A stretch of 64,000 bases of DNA from Stomoxys calcitrans (GCF_963082655.1 NC_081554.1:46558826-46622825); one strand, 5' to 3'; counted from the first letter of the stretch, positions 43,741 to 55,178 are shown. The notes: generated from the letters alone by a model not told the origin. A program made the numbers and translations.

Positions 43741-45194
43741 AACAAGATATGGCCCGGTTGGGACCACAATAAAATTATATGTTGGGGACCTGTGTAAAAT
43801 GTCAGCCAATTCGAATAAGAATTGCGCCCTTGGGGACTCAAGAAGTAAAATAGAGAGATCGATTTATATGGGAGCTGCATCGGGCTATAGACCGATTCAG
43901 ACCATAATAAACACGTATGTTTATGGTCATGAGAGGATCCGTCATACAAAATTTCATTCCAATCGGATAATAATTGCGTCCTCTAGAGGCTCAAGAAATC
44001 AAGGCCCAAGATCGGTTTATATGACAGCTATATCAGGTTATGGTCCGATTTGAGCCATACTTGGTACAGTTGTTGGATATCATAACAAAACACGTCGTGC
44101 GAAATTTCATTCCAATCGGATAAGAAGTGCGCCCTCTAGAGGCTCAAGAAGTCAAGACCCAAAATCGGTTTATATGGCAGCTATATCAGGTTATAGACCG
44201 ATTTGAACCATACTTGGTACAGTTGTTGGATATCATAACAAAACACGTCGTGCGAAATTTCATTCCAATCGGATAAGAAGTGCGCTCTCTAGAGGCTCAA
44301 GAAGTCAAGACCCAAAATCGGTTTATATTGCAGCTATATCAGGTTATGAACCGATTTGAACCATACTTGGTACAGTTGTTAGATATCATAGCAAAACACG
44401 TCGTGCAAAATTTCATTCCAATCGGATAAGAATTGCGCCCTCTAGAGGCTCAAGAAGTCAAGACCCAAGATCGGTTTATATGGCAGTTATGTCAGGTTAT
44501 GGACCGATTTGCACCATACTTTGCACAGTTGTTGGATATCATAGCAAAATTTCATTCCAATCGGATAAGAATTGCGTAGTCTAGAGGCTCAAGAAATCAA
44601 GACCCCAGATCGGTTTATATGACAGCTATATCCGGTTATGGACCGATTTCAACCATACTCTGCACAGTTGTTTGAAGTCATAACAAAACACCTCATGCAA
44701 AATTTCAGCGAAATAGGATACGAATTGTACCATACTCTGCACAGTTGTTGCAAGTCGTAACAAAACACCTCATTCAAAATTTCAGCGAAATCGGATAAGA
44801 ATTGTGCCTTCTAATGGATCAAGAAGTCAAGATTAAAGATAGGTTTATATGGCAGCTATATCAAAACATGGACCGATATGGCTCAAGTCAGGATCAAGAA
44901 GTCAAGATTCAAGATCGGTTTATATGGCAGCTATATCAAAACATGGACCGATATGGCTCATTTACAACCCCAACCGACCTACACTTATAAGAAGTATTTG
45001 TGCAAAATTTCAAGCGGCTAGCTTTACTTCTTCGAAAGTTAGCGTGCTTTCGACAGACAGACAGACGGACGGACATGACTAGATCGACTTAAAATGTCAT
45101 GACGAACAAGAATATATGTACTTTCTGGGGTCTAAGACGAATATTTTGAGGAGTTACAAACAGAATGGCGAAATTAGTATACCCCCATTCTATG
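43741..45194 (-). mobile_element. Central-repeat element, class A (E15), ~8 similar units
   Basis: The head at the right (44950-45194) has terminal TATACCCCCATTCTATGG, ATATGTACTTTCTGGGGTCT, core GACATGACTAGATCGACTTA and a short GACAGACAGACGG tract. Leftward units at about 150-bp spacing carry GATCGGTTTATATGGCAGCT, AACAAAACACGTCGTGC and GCCCTCTAGAGGCTCAAGAA. Several adjacent units are nearly identical, so this array expanded or was homogenised more recently than most. The 3' hairpin tail is missing. Confidence 0.8.
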
Positions 45195-46260
45195 GTGGCT
45201 GAAATTTTAAGCAATGAGTTATTTTAAGTCTCCCGACATTTGACCTAAATATGGTTTATATCGGACTATAAATGGATATAGCTGCCATGTAGACCGATCT
45301 GCCGATAAGGGGTCTGAAACTTATAAAAGCTTTTTTTATTCCCCGATATCGCTTAAATTTTAAACAGTGGATGGTCTTGAGCCTTCCTTCTTCCGACCTA
45401 AATATGGTTCTAATCTGACAATATTTGGATATAGCTGCCATATAGACCGATCTGCCGATAAGGGGTCTGAAGCCCATAAAAGCTTTATTTATTACCCGAT
45501 ATCGCTGAAATTTTTATCAGTGAGTTGACTTAAGCCACCCTTCTTCCGACCTAAATATGGTTCTAATCTGACTATATTTGGATATAGCTGCCATATAGAC
45601 CGATCTCCCGATAAAGGGTCCGAAACCCATAAAAGCTTTATTTCTTGTCCAATTTCGCTGAAATTTCAAACAGTGAGTTAGCTGTCATATAGGCCGATAT
45701 TCCAATTAAGGGTCTTAATCCCATTAAAAGCAGATTTATTGTCTGAAAATGTTACTTGGATATGAGTTCTGGGGACCTGAATAAAATATGATCGAGACCA
45801 GCCACTATTAAAATATAACTACGGATAAAATAGTGGAGTTGTTATAAAATAGGATGATTATAATATCCTTGTTTAATTTGGTCCAGATTGTTCCAGATTT
45901 GGTTAAGGCTGCGATATAGAAAGAACTCTCGATTTAAAGTCTTGGCCCTATAAAAGCTCATTTATTTTTCGATTTCGTTGAAATTTGATGCAGGGAATTA
46001 TGATAGGCCTTTCGCCATCGGTGTCCTTTGTGTTTCAGATCGGTTTATATTTGGAAATAACTGCCAAAAATACGAATATTTTGTTCAACAAAATTGAACA
46101 GTGACTTATATTTATTAGAGCACTCAATATCCATGCTGAATTTGGGTGCATAAAATTCCAATATTCACCAGATTGTGACGAAAGGGGGTTCACATATATA
46201 CCCGAAATGGAAGGTATCGAAAGTTCGGCCCGGCCGTACTTAACGTTTTTTTTTTTTTTG
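45195..46260 (+). mobile_element. Class C-like unit array with hairpin tail (E16)
   Basis: About six units (ATATGGATATAGCTGCCATG, GATCTGCCGATAAGGGGTCT). The tail is at 46190-46245, ATATACCCGAAATGG then AGTTCGGCCCGGCCGTACTT, followed by a T run. There is no head of its own: the array starts exactly at the terminus of the reversed element on its left, the same arrangement as at 34085. Confidence 0.75.
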
Positions 46261-46540
46261 TGAAGAGGACGTAGTAAATGCGTTTTAGGTGAAATTTCAA
46301 CAAGACTTGTCAACTTTAACGGGTGCTATATGCACTTCAAAATAGGAATTTTTTTATAAAAAAAATTGGAAAACCCTCGAGTTTTCAAATATTCAAGCCC
46401 AGATCCCCCATTTGGGCACATGCAAACCCATGCAAGAAAATTTTTCCAACTAACAATTTTTGTAGGCTCCACAGCAAATTTATTTAAAAATGCCGATTTT
46501 GAAACCATCTTTGCCCGAAAGGGTATTTTAAGGATATACT

Positions 46541-47382
46541 ACAACTGTGTAAAAATCGGTCTGTAATCTGATATAGCTCCCATATAAAATGATCTCCCGA
46601 TTTGATATCTTGAGCCCCTGTAGACCGAAATTTTTGTCCGATTTGGCTTAAATTTTGCACGAAGTGTTCTGTTACGACTTCCAAAAACTGTGCAATATAC
46701 GGTTGCAATTGGTCTGTAACCTGGCATAGCTCCTATATAAAACGATTTCTTGATTCCATGAATGTATCCCCTGGAAACCAAAATGTTTGTCCGATTTAGC
46801 TATAGTTTTGCTCGTAGTGTTCTGTTATGAAGACTAATAATCGTGTCAAGTACTGTTGAAATCTGTCTATAATCTGACATAACTCCCATATAACCCATCT
46901 TCCCTTTTGACATCTTGAGCCCCTGCAGTCCGTAATTTTTGTCCGATTTGGTTAACATTTTGCACATAGTGTTCTGTTTCGACTTCCAATGATTGTGGCA
47001 AGTACGGTTGAAATTGGTCTATAACCTGGCATAGCTCCCTTATAAACCGACGCCCCGGTATAAATTCTGTATCCCCTGGAAACCCAAATTTTTGTTCGAT
47101 TTGGCTATAATTTTGCATGTGATGTTTTGTTACGACTTCCAACAACTGTGCCAAGTACGGTCTAAATCGGCTTTTGATCTGATGTAGCTCCCATAAAAAC
47201 CGATCACTCGATTATCCTTGCTAGGTTTCTAGAAGCTTTCATTTTTGCCTTGTTTGACAGAAATTTTCTAGGTAGAGTAAAATGATGCCTTTCAACTAAT
47301 TTTATTTTGTGCCAGTTTTACGCAGAATCCATGATTCAAAGATTCAGCCCGGCCCAATGTAGAATGTTCTTACTTGTTTGAT
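46541..47382 (+). mobile_element. Central-repeat element, class D units, worn tail
   Basis: Five class D units (GATATAGCTCCCATATAAAA, CGATTTGGCTTAAATTTTGC) without a head. The tail at about 47330-47380 reads CAGAATCCATGATTCAAAG, TTCAGCCCGGCCCAATG and TTCTTACTTGTTTG. The preceding 46261-46540 holds no recognised feature. Confidence 0.75.
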
Positions 47383-47710
47383 TTGCCCCGGTCGCCCTTT
47401 TTTTCCTGGGTTAGGCAGTCGCCAGAATTTTGTCCTAAATATGGTTATCAAATTCTTACCCTGCTTGCATAGACCTATCATTTGAGTACGTTTGGGGTCG
47501 GTGCATCAGTCACCTGCAAAAAAATTTTCCTCGAGTCCCTTATTGTTGCGATATACATGTTCTGTTGAAAGACTTGGTCCCTAAACTAAATATCAGATTG
47601 ATATTCTACTGTCAATAATCTTTCATATAATCCCGTGGTCTTCTCTTTAAGACATTTCATTTCCTGACTGTTTTGTGTCAATGGTCATATATTCCCATTT
47701 TCGGGGGTTT
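47383..47710 (+). mobile_element. Class B element fragment, copy B6
   Basis: Two to three very worn G-rich units (CATCAGTCACC, ATATCAGATTGATATTCTAC). It directly abuts a class D tail. Confidence 0.45.
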
Positions 47711-48429
47711 TCTAAAGTGTAACGCCCAAAAGAGACCCTTGGATCAAATTCTTGAATTCGTGAGCCTCAAACAGGCGCAATTCTTATCCGATTAGTTTGA
47801 AATTTTGCACATTGACTTCAACTATGGCGGGCCTTATCATTTTATTTCTCTGAAACATTTAAATTCTTTTGATCATAAGTTACTGGTGATTTTGGATGAG
47901 GTTTCATCGCTTTTTTCTAGCAAAACTAAAAATTCAAAACACTCTGTGTAAACTCTGGACCTTATTGGTAGTTTCTTTTCAGTCAAATCACTGCTCAGTA
48001 CACACACGCACACTTCACTTTCACAACTGTAGGGTAACATTTGAAGCGCTGTACTTATGAAATATAATAACATTTATACGAGTCTACAGACCAATTCACA
48101 AACACATAGACGTGCATTAATGCGACAATAGAAGCAACACAAACAACAGCTTTTAGAGCAACACGATTATAATGCACAATAAAACGACAACAACAATGAA
48201 TACGACAACAGCAAACAAACCCCCAGAAGGCGAATGCCTATGTGTTTGTGTTAATGTGTTCTCTTTGCCGTTGGTGCAATTTTGAAGCCTTGCAGTTTAA
48301 GGCCTTTTATAGGCGAAAATTGCACATTTTCGCGTACATATAATGGCAAAACTGAAAATACTCACCATCATATATCGATTGCTCATTTCTTCGAAAAAAA
48401 TTGATTTGAAGATGAAGAACATAATATAA
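47711..48429. other. Intergenic sequence, mostly unique
   Basis: A single worn class A or D unit scrap is visible at about 47735-47850. The rest is AT-rich with no gene signal. Confidence 0.45.
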
Positions 48430-48560
48430 ATGAATGAAGTCCGATTTAAGTTGTAGCTCAATGATTAGGGGCTTTCTTTTTTAATGTGTGTCCGAACGTC
48501 ACATTGCATAGTGACACCACTTCATTGAGAATCTATTACACAAAATTAGCCAGCAAGCGT
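48430..48560 (-). mobile_element. SINE body fragment (S5), old
   Basis: GAATGAAGTCCGATTTAAGT, TAGGGGCTTTCTTTTTTAAT and GTCCGAACGTC match the SINE body but are more diverged than other copies. The tRNA-like head and 3' end are missing. Confidence 0.6.
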
Positions 48561-48734
48561 TGGGCCAGTAACTCACCTAAAGAAAAAGGGAGGCATAGAA
48601 AACGCACCATACTAATGTTGATGACCTCGCAAACAAATGATGGGCCTTATACAGAATTGACTTAGTTTGGCTTTGGTTTTCTGGTCATTTAAAGGCTAAA
48701 AGACCTACAAATGCAAATCAGATCATCAACACTC

Positions 48735-48884
48735 CGTTTGGGAACAGTGGAAAACTTTTGATATATCAATGAGTGCCTTCCGATTGTAGTTTAAACACGA
48801 TTATAAGGGGCCTCCTTTTTATAGCCGAGTCCGAACGGCGTGCCGCAGTGCAACACCTCTTAAGGGAGAAGTTTTCACATGGCT
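48735..48884 (-). mobile_element. SINE, left part, interrupted by element E18
   Basis: GGAACAGTGGAAAACTTTTG, ATCAATGAGTGC, GGGGCCTCCTTTTTATAGCC and GAGAAGTTTTCACATGGC run up to the mini-me head that starts about 48892. The continuation of the same SINE (ATGGCATAGGTCCTCGCAAA...) lies on the other side of the element at 51392. Confidence 0.75.
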
Positions 48885-48926
48885 GTCATGCCATTTCTAT
48901 ACCCACCACCATAGGAGGGGGTTATA

Positions 48927-49533
48927 AAGGGTGATTTTTTTGAGGTTAGGATTTTCATGCATTAGTATTTGACAGATCACGTGGGATTTCAGACATGGTG
49001 TCAAAGAGAAAGATGCTCAGTATGCTTTGACATTTCATCATGAATAGACTTACTAACGAGCAACGCTTGCAAATCATTGAATTTTATTACCAAAATCAGT
49101 GTTCGGTTCGAAATGTGTTCATTCACCGTAACGTTGCGTCCAACAGCATCTTTGAAAAAATACGGTCCAATGATTCCACCAGCGTACAAACCACACCAAA
49201 CAGTGCATTTTTCGGGATGCATGGGCAGTTCTTGAACGGCTTCTGGTTGCTCTTCACTCCAAATGCGGCAATTTTGCTTATTTACGTAGCCATTCAACCA
49301 GAAATGAGCCTCATCGCTGAACAAAATTTGTCAAAATTTGAACACATTTCGAACCGAACACTGATTTTGGTAATAAAATTCAATTACTTGCAAGCGTTGC
49401 TCGTTAGTAAGTCTATTCATGATGAAATGTCAAAGCATACTGAGCATATTTCTCTTTGACACCATGTCTGAAATCCCACGTGATCTGTCAAATACTAATG
49501 CATGAAAATCCTAACCTCAAAAAAATCACCCTT
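48927..49533. mobile_element. 607-bp foldback Tc1/mariner derivative, copy 2
   Basis: Flanked by TA at 48925-48926 and 49534-49535, inside the terminal part of a mini-me head. It is the reverse complement of the copy at 9655-10261, with the same length and only a few differences seen (for example near 49385-49393 and 49447). High identity between distant copies points to recent movement. Confidence 0.95.
49121..49420 (-). pseudogene. Tc1/mariner transposase, internally deleted (copy 2)
   Basis: Same gene relic as at 9768, read on the minus strand: start at 49420, then the short N-terminal segment, a stop at the deletion joint, FSDEAHFWLNG with the first catalytic aspartate, HPEKCTVWCG and GGIIGPYFFKD. 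Later catalytic acids are absent. The plus-strand frame of 139 codons from 49040 starts with the inverted copy of the gene start and continues antisense, so it is not a protein. Confidence 0.85.
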
Positions 49534-51391
49534 TATCTAGTCATTCCGTGTGTAACACCTCAATATATTCGTCTAAGACCCCATAAAGTAAATATATTCG
49601 TAATCGTCTGGACGTGTTAGATCGATTTAGCCATGTCCGTTCGTCCTCCTTTCGAAATCACGATAGCGGTCGAACGCGTAAAGCTAGCCCCTTGATGTTT
49701 TGCACAGATACTTAATGTTGAAGTAGGTCGTTGGGGATTGTAAATGGGTCTTATCAATTCAGATTTAGATAGAGTTCCCATATAAACAGATTTTACTTCT
49801 TGAGCCCCTGGAAGCCACAATTTTTGTCCTAATTGACTGATATTTTGCACATAGTGTTTTTTTTATAATTGCAACAACTATACCAAGTCCGGTCTGAATC
49901 GGTATATAACCTGATATAGCTCCCATATAAACAGATCTCACGATTTTATTTCTTGAGCCCTTACAAGATGCAATTTGTGATTGATTTGGTTGAAATTTTG
50001 CACATGGTGTTTTGTTATGAATTGCAACAACTGCGTCAAGTACGCTCCAAATCAGTGTATAACCTGATATAGCTCCTATATAATCTGAGTGTCCGATTTG
50101 TCTGAAATTTTGTATATGGTGTTCTGTTATGACTTCTAACAACTGTGCTTAGTCCGGTCTGAATCGGTGTATAACCTGATATAGCTCCCATATAAACCGA
50201 TCTCCCGATTTGACTTCTTGATTTGCATAAAAGTCAAATTTGTCTGATTTGCATAAAATTTTGAACGTACAGTTTTGTTATGACTTCCAACAACTGCGTC
50301 AAGTATGGTCATAATCGATGTATAATCTGATATAGCTCCCATATAAACCGATCTCCCGATTTAACTTCTTGAGCCCTTGCAAGTCGCAATTTTTGCCCGA
50401 TTTGGCTGAAATTTTGCACGTAGGCTTCTGTTATGACTTCCAACAAATGCGTCAAGTATGGTCATAATCGATGTATAATCTGATATAGCTCCCATATAAA
50501 CCGATCTTCCGATTTGACTTCTTGAGTCCTTGCAAGCCGCAATTGTTGCCCGATTTGGCTGAAATTTTGCACGTAGGCTTCTGTTATGACTTCCAACAAC
50601 TGCGTCAAGTATGGTCATAATGTACAATCTGATATAGCTCCCATATATACCGATCTCCCGATGTGACAAGCCGCAATTTTTGTCCGATTTGGCTGAAATT
50701 TTGTATATGGTGTTCTATTATGACTTCCAACAACTGTGCTGAGTATGATTCAAATCGGTCTATAACCTGGTATAGCTCCCATATAAACCGATCTGTCGAT
50801 TTAACTTCTTGAGACCCTACAAGCCGTAATTTTTCTGTTATGACTTTCAACAAATGCGTCAAGTATGGTCATAATCGATGTATAATCTGATATAGCTCCC
50901 ATATAAACCGATTTCGCGATTTGACTTCTTGAACCCTTGCAAGCCCCAATTTTTGTCCGATTGGCTGAAATTTTGTATATGGTGTTCTGTTATGGCTTCC
51001 AACAATTGCGTCAAGTACGGTCCAAATCGGTGTATAATCTGATATACCTCCCATATAAACCGATCTCCCGATTTGACATCCTGAGCCTTTACATTCAGCA
51101 ATTTTTGTCCGATTTGGCGGAAATTTTCTATGTTGTGTTTCGTTATGACTTCCAAAACTGTGTCAAGTACGGCCGAAATCAGTCTTTATCCTGATATAAA
51201 TCCATTGTAAACCGGTCTCCCGATCATCCTTGTTCGGTTCCTTAATTTTTGCTGGTGTGGCAGAAGTTTGGTATGTAGAATAAAATTATGCCCTACAACT
51301 TAATTTAATTTGTATAAATTTTTTGCAAAATCCATGGTGGTGGGTTCCCAAGACTCGGCCTGGCCGAACCTAGCACGCTTTTACTTGTTTT

Positions 51392-51452
51392 AAATGGCAT
51401 AGGTCCTCGCAAATGTCGCCAGCTTTAGGAAAACCACCATACCCAGGCGTTC
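51392..51452 (-). mobile_element. SINE, right part, separated from 48735-48884
   Basis: AATGGCATAGGTCCTCGCAA, GTCGCCAGCTTTAGG, AAAACCACCAT and ACCCAGGCGTTC follow SINE order after the point where the left part stops. The tRNA-like A-box end is lost. Between 51453 and 51740 there is a 21-bp direct repeat (CCCTGTGCCATCTATGTCG) and nothing else recognised. Confidence 0.7.
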
Positions 51453-51740
51453 AAAAATACCCTATGGCGTACCCTGTGCCATCTATGTCGGGCCCTGTGC
51501 CATCTATGTCGTGCCCTATGCCACTTCCTCCCTTATCTTTATGTCATGAGTCCACATTTTTATCCACCTGTTCCTTAGCATACGGTCTTCTCATTGTTGG
51601 AAGCCCCTTCGATGTCGAAGCAAACCGCCAAATTGTTGGCGGTTGGGGGTATTGGGTATAAACACCGCCATTGCCTCCTGCCAGGTTTTGGGATTATTTG
51701 CAAGTCCTAGGCACGCTGGAAATATAATGGCCATGTGGGA

Positions 51741-52026
51741 GGCCGCCGTTGTGCATAGGCTAGCATTTCTACCCTTGACGCTAAACACCTGGGATCGAAT
51801 ACTAGAGAGAGCATCAGAAAAATTTTGCAGCAGTGGTTTTCCCCTCCTAGAAGCCATGTTAAAAGTTCTCCTCAAAGAGGTGTCGTACTGCGGCACGCCG
51901 CTCGGATTCGTCTATAAAAAGGAGGTCCCTTATCATTGAGCTTAAATTTGAACCGGATAGCACTCATTTATGTTTGAAAAGTTCACCTCTGTTTCTTAAT
52001 GGAATGTTCATGCGAAAATTTACATT
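51741..52026 (+). mobile_element. tRNA-derived SINE, plus orientation (S8)
   Basis: The head is GGCCGCCGTTGTGCATAGGC with an A-box-like segment, then the B-box GGGATCGAATAC with changes. The body has CTCAAAGAGGTGTCGTACTG, GGCACGCCGCTCGGATTCG and AAAAAGGAGGTCCCTTATCA, and the 3' end is TTAATGGAATGTTCATGCGA. Divergence and the lack of an obvious target duplication suggest an old copy. Confidence 0.8.
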
Positions 52027-52901
52027 ATGGGCGACAGATAGTCGGCCTACTTCTGTAGTAGAGCCGAAAATATTACATCAGGTTAGGAGGAATTCAATGG
52101 TTTGTAACTCATCAACCCTTTCTTTACCATAACGTCTATAAGCATGTGACTTCGATCAACCTCTCTGTTTCCAGATTCTGGTATCTCCAGGTGTATCATC
52201 ACATGCTGGGGAAAATTCGTTCTCATCAAAAGCTTCAACATGTACATAAAGTTACTAAGTGTTAATCATCCAAAGTGGTGGATACCCAGGATTCGGTCCA
52301 ACCAGACTTGGCCCGTTTTTCCTTTGTTTTACTTTATAAAGGCCCTCACGACAGATTCGGCTATTTTCCGCCACTGTATAAGAACATGCATGCATGTACA
52401 TCACAGTCTAAAACAACATGTTAATAAAGTAACACTTGTTTTAAGTGCATAAACAATTTGGTTTAGCGGAAATATCAACAAATAACTTAGCTCAGTTTTG
52501 TTTTATTTCACATGTCATGTACACTAGTGTGACATGGTGGCATGGTGAGATAGGCAGCAGCAATATATAGGTCGTTGATAAATCTGTTCGCAATGGCAAA
52601 TGGGTAAACTGTCGATAGATATAATGCGTATTGCTGCAATTGAATTAGTGTTGTATGAATCTGTGAAGAATCTATATTAGGACCAGAGAGAAAGATAAAC
52701 TTATTGCCAGAGAAAGCTGAAATAAGGAACAGATGGAGTTGTTTTGACCATGGAATGTGAGTATAGGGAATTAAATATCGATAAATGATGACCCCACTAC
52801 TTGATTTCTTGAGCCTACGGTGGGTGGTTTCGAGCATCCAATTTGGTTTTGTATCTGATATTGCACTATGAAATGAAAGAATGATCCGTATTCAATCTAT
52901 T
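52027..52901. other. Intergenic sequence with worn tail-like scrap
   Basis: Near 52272-52325 the text GGTGGATACCCAGGATTCGG, CCAACCAGACTTGGCCCG resembles an old element tail. The remainder shows no recurrent repeat or coding signature. Confidence 0.45.
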
Positions 52902-53351
52902 ATTGCAAATTTTGCCCATGCCCAAAAAGTAATTGCGGATTTTTCATATAGTCGGCGTTGACAAATTTTTTCGCAGCTTGTGACTCTGTAATTGCATTCT
53001 TTCTTCTGTCAGTTATCAGCTGTTACTTTTAGCTTGCTTTAGAAAAAAAAAGTGTAAAAAAAGTATATTTGATTAAAGTTCATTCTAAGTTTTATTAAAA
53101 ATGCATTTACTTTCTTTTAAAAAATCCGCAATTACTTTTTGGGCAACCCAATACTAGGGAACAGGGCCAAACTTCTCACATATCAATGAGTGCAGTCCGA
53201 TTCAAGTTTTAAGCTCAATGATAAGGGGCCTCCTTTCTTTTATAGCCGAGCCTGAACGCCGTGCCGCATGCGTCACCTCTTTGGAGAGAAGTTTTACATG
53301 GCATATTACCTCATAATTGTTGCCAGAATAAGGAGGGAAAAACCACCGCTG
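52902..53351 (-). mobile_element. SINE split by a MITE (S9)
   Basis: The 3' end ATTGCAAATTTTGCCCATG is at 52902-52920 and the rest at 53155-53351 (GGGAACAGGGCCAAACTTCT, CGATTCAAGTTTTAAGCTC, CACCTCTTTGGAGAGAAG, AAAACCACCGCTGG). About ten SINE bases (AACATTCCAC) are lost at the joint, and the tRNA-like head is cut by a following mini-me fragment. Confidence 0.85.
52921..53151 (-). mobile_element. TA-type MITE, copy 4 (left end clipped)
   Basis: Reverse orientation to the other three copies. The right end reads TTTTTGGGCAACCCAA followed by TA. The left end begins at CCCAAAAAGTAATTGCGG without TTGGGTTG. The missing bases overlap the shared word TGCCCA in SINE and MITE, so the joint probably formed through microhomology after insertion. 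Confidence 0.9.
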
Positions 53352-53354
53352 GGT

Positions 53355-53620
53355 CCATTGTCTGTCTGTTGAAATCACACTACATTCGTTAAAACTTGAG
53401 ATATTTGGTTGAAATTTGACACAGATTTTTTTTTTTTTTTTTTTGTAAATAGGCAGGTTACGTTGGAAAATGGGCTACATCGGACTATATCTTGATATAA
53501 CCCTTATATAGACCGATCTGCCGATTTAAGGTCTTAGGCCCATAAAAGCCGCATTTATTGTCAGACTTTGCTGAAATGTGGGACAGCGAGTTATGTTAGG
53601 CTTTTCGACATCATTTTTAT
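53355..53620 (+). mobile_element. Head-less fragment with class C units
   Basis: CCATTGTCTGTCTGTTGAAA, a T run at about 53429-53446, then one and a half class C units (TAGACCGATCTGCCGATTTA, CCATAAAAGCCGCATTTATT). It ends at the next element's terminus. Confidence 0.6.
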
Positions 53621-55178
53621 ACCATCCACCTTAGGATGGGGGTATACCAATTTCGTCATTCTGTTTGTAACTCCTCGAAATATTCGTCTCAGACCCCATA
53701 AAGTATATATATATTATTGATCGTCATGACATTTTATATCGATTTAGCCATCTCCGTCCTTCTGTCCATCCGTCCGTCCGCATGTCTGTCTGTCGAAAGC
53801 ACGAAGGAGTAAGGCTAGCCGCTTGAAATTTTGCACAAATACTCCTAATAGGTGTATGTCCGTTGAGATTGTAAATGGGCTCTATCGCTCCATGTTTTGA
53901 TATAGATGCCATGTAAACCGATCTTGGATCTTGAATTCTTGAGCCGAATCGGATAAAAATTGAGCCCTGTAGTGCTCAATTTTTATCCGGTTCGGCTGAA
54001 ATTTTGCATGAGGTGTTTTGTTATGATTTCCAACAACTGTTACAAGTATGGTTCAAATGGGTCTCTAATCTAATATAGCTGCCATATAAACCTATCTGGG
54101 GTCTTAACTTCTTGAACGTCTAAAGGGCGCAATTTTTATCCGATTTGGCTGAAATTTTGCACGACGTGTTTCGTCATGACTTCCAACAACTGTGCAAGGC
54201 ATGGTTTAAATCGGTCTATAAACTGATATAGCTGTCATATAAACCGATCTTGGATCATGAATTCTTGAGCCACTACTGGGCTCAAGTTTTTATCCGATTT
54301 GGCTAAAGTTTTGCACGAGATGTTTTTTTATGATTTTCAACAACTGTTCTAGGCATGGTTGAAATAGATCCATAACCTGATATACAATAGTTGTCATATG
54401 AACTGATCTGGGGTCTTGTCTTCTTGAGCCTTTAGAGAGCGCAATTCCTATCCGATTTCGCTAAAATTTTGCACGACGTGTTTTATTATGACTTTCAACA
54501 ACTGTACAAAGTATGGTTCAAATCGGTCCATTATCTGATATAGCTGCCACATAAACAAATTTGGGATCTTGATTTCTTGAGCCTTTAGAGGGCGCAAATC
54601 CTATCCGATTTCGCTAACGACGTGTTTCGTTATGACTTCCAACAACTGCCTCTCCCATGAACTTCAACATGCGTGCCCCTGAAGGGCGAAATCCTTATTC
54701 GAATTGGCTGAAATTTTATACAATGACTTCTACTGTGGTCTCCAACATTTATTCCATTATGGTCCGAATCGGAATTTCCTTTCCTTTCCTTTCCTTTCCT
54801 TTCCTTTCCTTTCCTTTCCTTTCCTTTCCTTTCCTTTCCTTTCCTTTCCTTTCCTTTCCTTTCCTTTCCTTTCCTTTCCTTTCCTTTCCTTTCCTTTCCT
54901 TTCCTTTCCTTCCCTTTCCTTTCCTTTTCTTTTCTTTTCTTAAAGGGTTAAAATCATTCTATAATCTGTTATAACTCCCATATAAATCGATCGCCCGATA
55001 TGACTTCTTGAGCCCTACAAATCGCGATTTTTATCCGATTTGGCTGCGTCTCAACAACTGTGCCAAGAACAGGCCAAATCGGTCTATAACCAGATATAGC
55101 TCCCATATTTTAGCAGAATCCATGGTGGTGGGTTTCCATAATTCGACCCGGCTGAACTTAGCACGCTTTTCTTGTAAC
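53621..55178 (+). mobile_element. Central-repeat element, class A with D-type tail and TTTCC expansion (E19)
   Basis: Full head: TATACCATCCACCTTAGG, AACTCCTCGAAATATTCGTC, core ATCGATTTAGCCATCTCCGT and a modest GTCY tract. About seven class A units follow, then a unit interrupted at 54774-54940 by a TTTCC array. One D-type unit and the tail at 55110-55178 (AGAATCCATGGTGGTGGG, ATTCGACCCGGCTGAACT, CACGCTTTTCTTG) complete it. Mixed unit classes occur in one element. Confidence 0.8.
54774..54940. repeat. (TTTCC)n pentanucleotide array, ~33 units
   Basis: A nearly perfect TTTCC run with a few changes at its right end (TTCCC, TTTTC). It interrupts a class A unit after GGTCCGAATCGGAA. Frames encoding FPFLS repeats arise from it and are not genes. 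Confidence 0.97.

Larger units (their letters stand above)
48885..51391 (+). mobile_element. Central-repeat element, class D, head to tail (E18)
   Basis: The terminus TATACCCACCACCATAGG is at about 48899. A foldback mariner sits at 48927-49533, then the head continues (TCTAGTCATTCCGTGTGTAA, ACCCCATAAAGTAAATATAT) with a very short GTCY tract and the leader. About eleven class D units at 120-155 bp spacing follow. The tail at 51330-51391 reads AATCCATGGTGGTGGGTTCC, ACTCGGCCTGGCCGAACC and CGCTTTTACTTG. SINE sequence flanks both ends. Confidence 0.85.

Noticed and set aside
49040..49459. 139-codon plus-strand frame starting with a transposase N-terminus
   Set aside because: It runs from the inverted copy of the gene start into antisense of the central transposase segment, an artefact of the foldback structure.
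54657..54974. Frames encoding FPFLS repeats
   Set aside because: A product of the TTTCC microsatellite inside a transposon unit.
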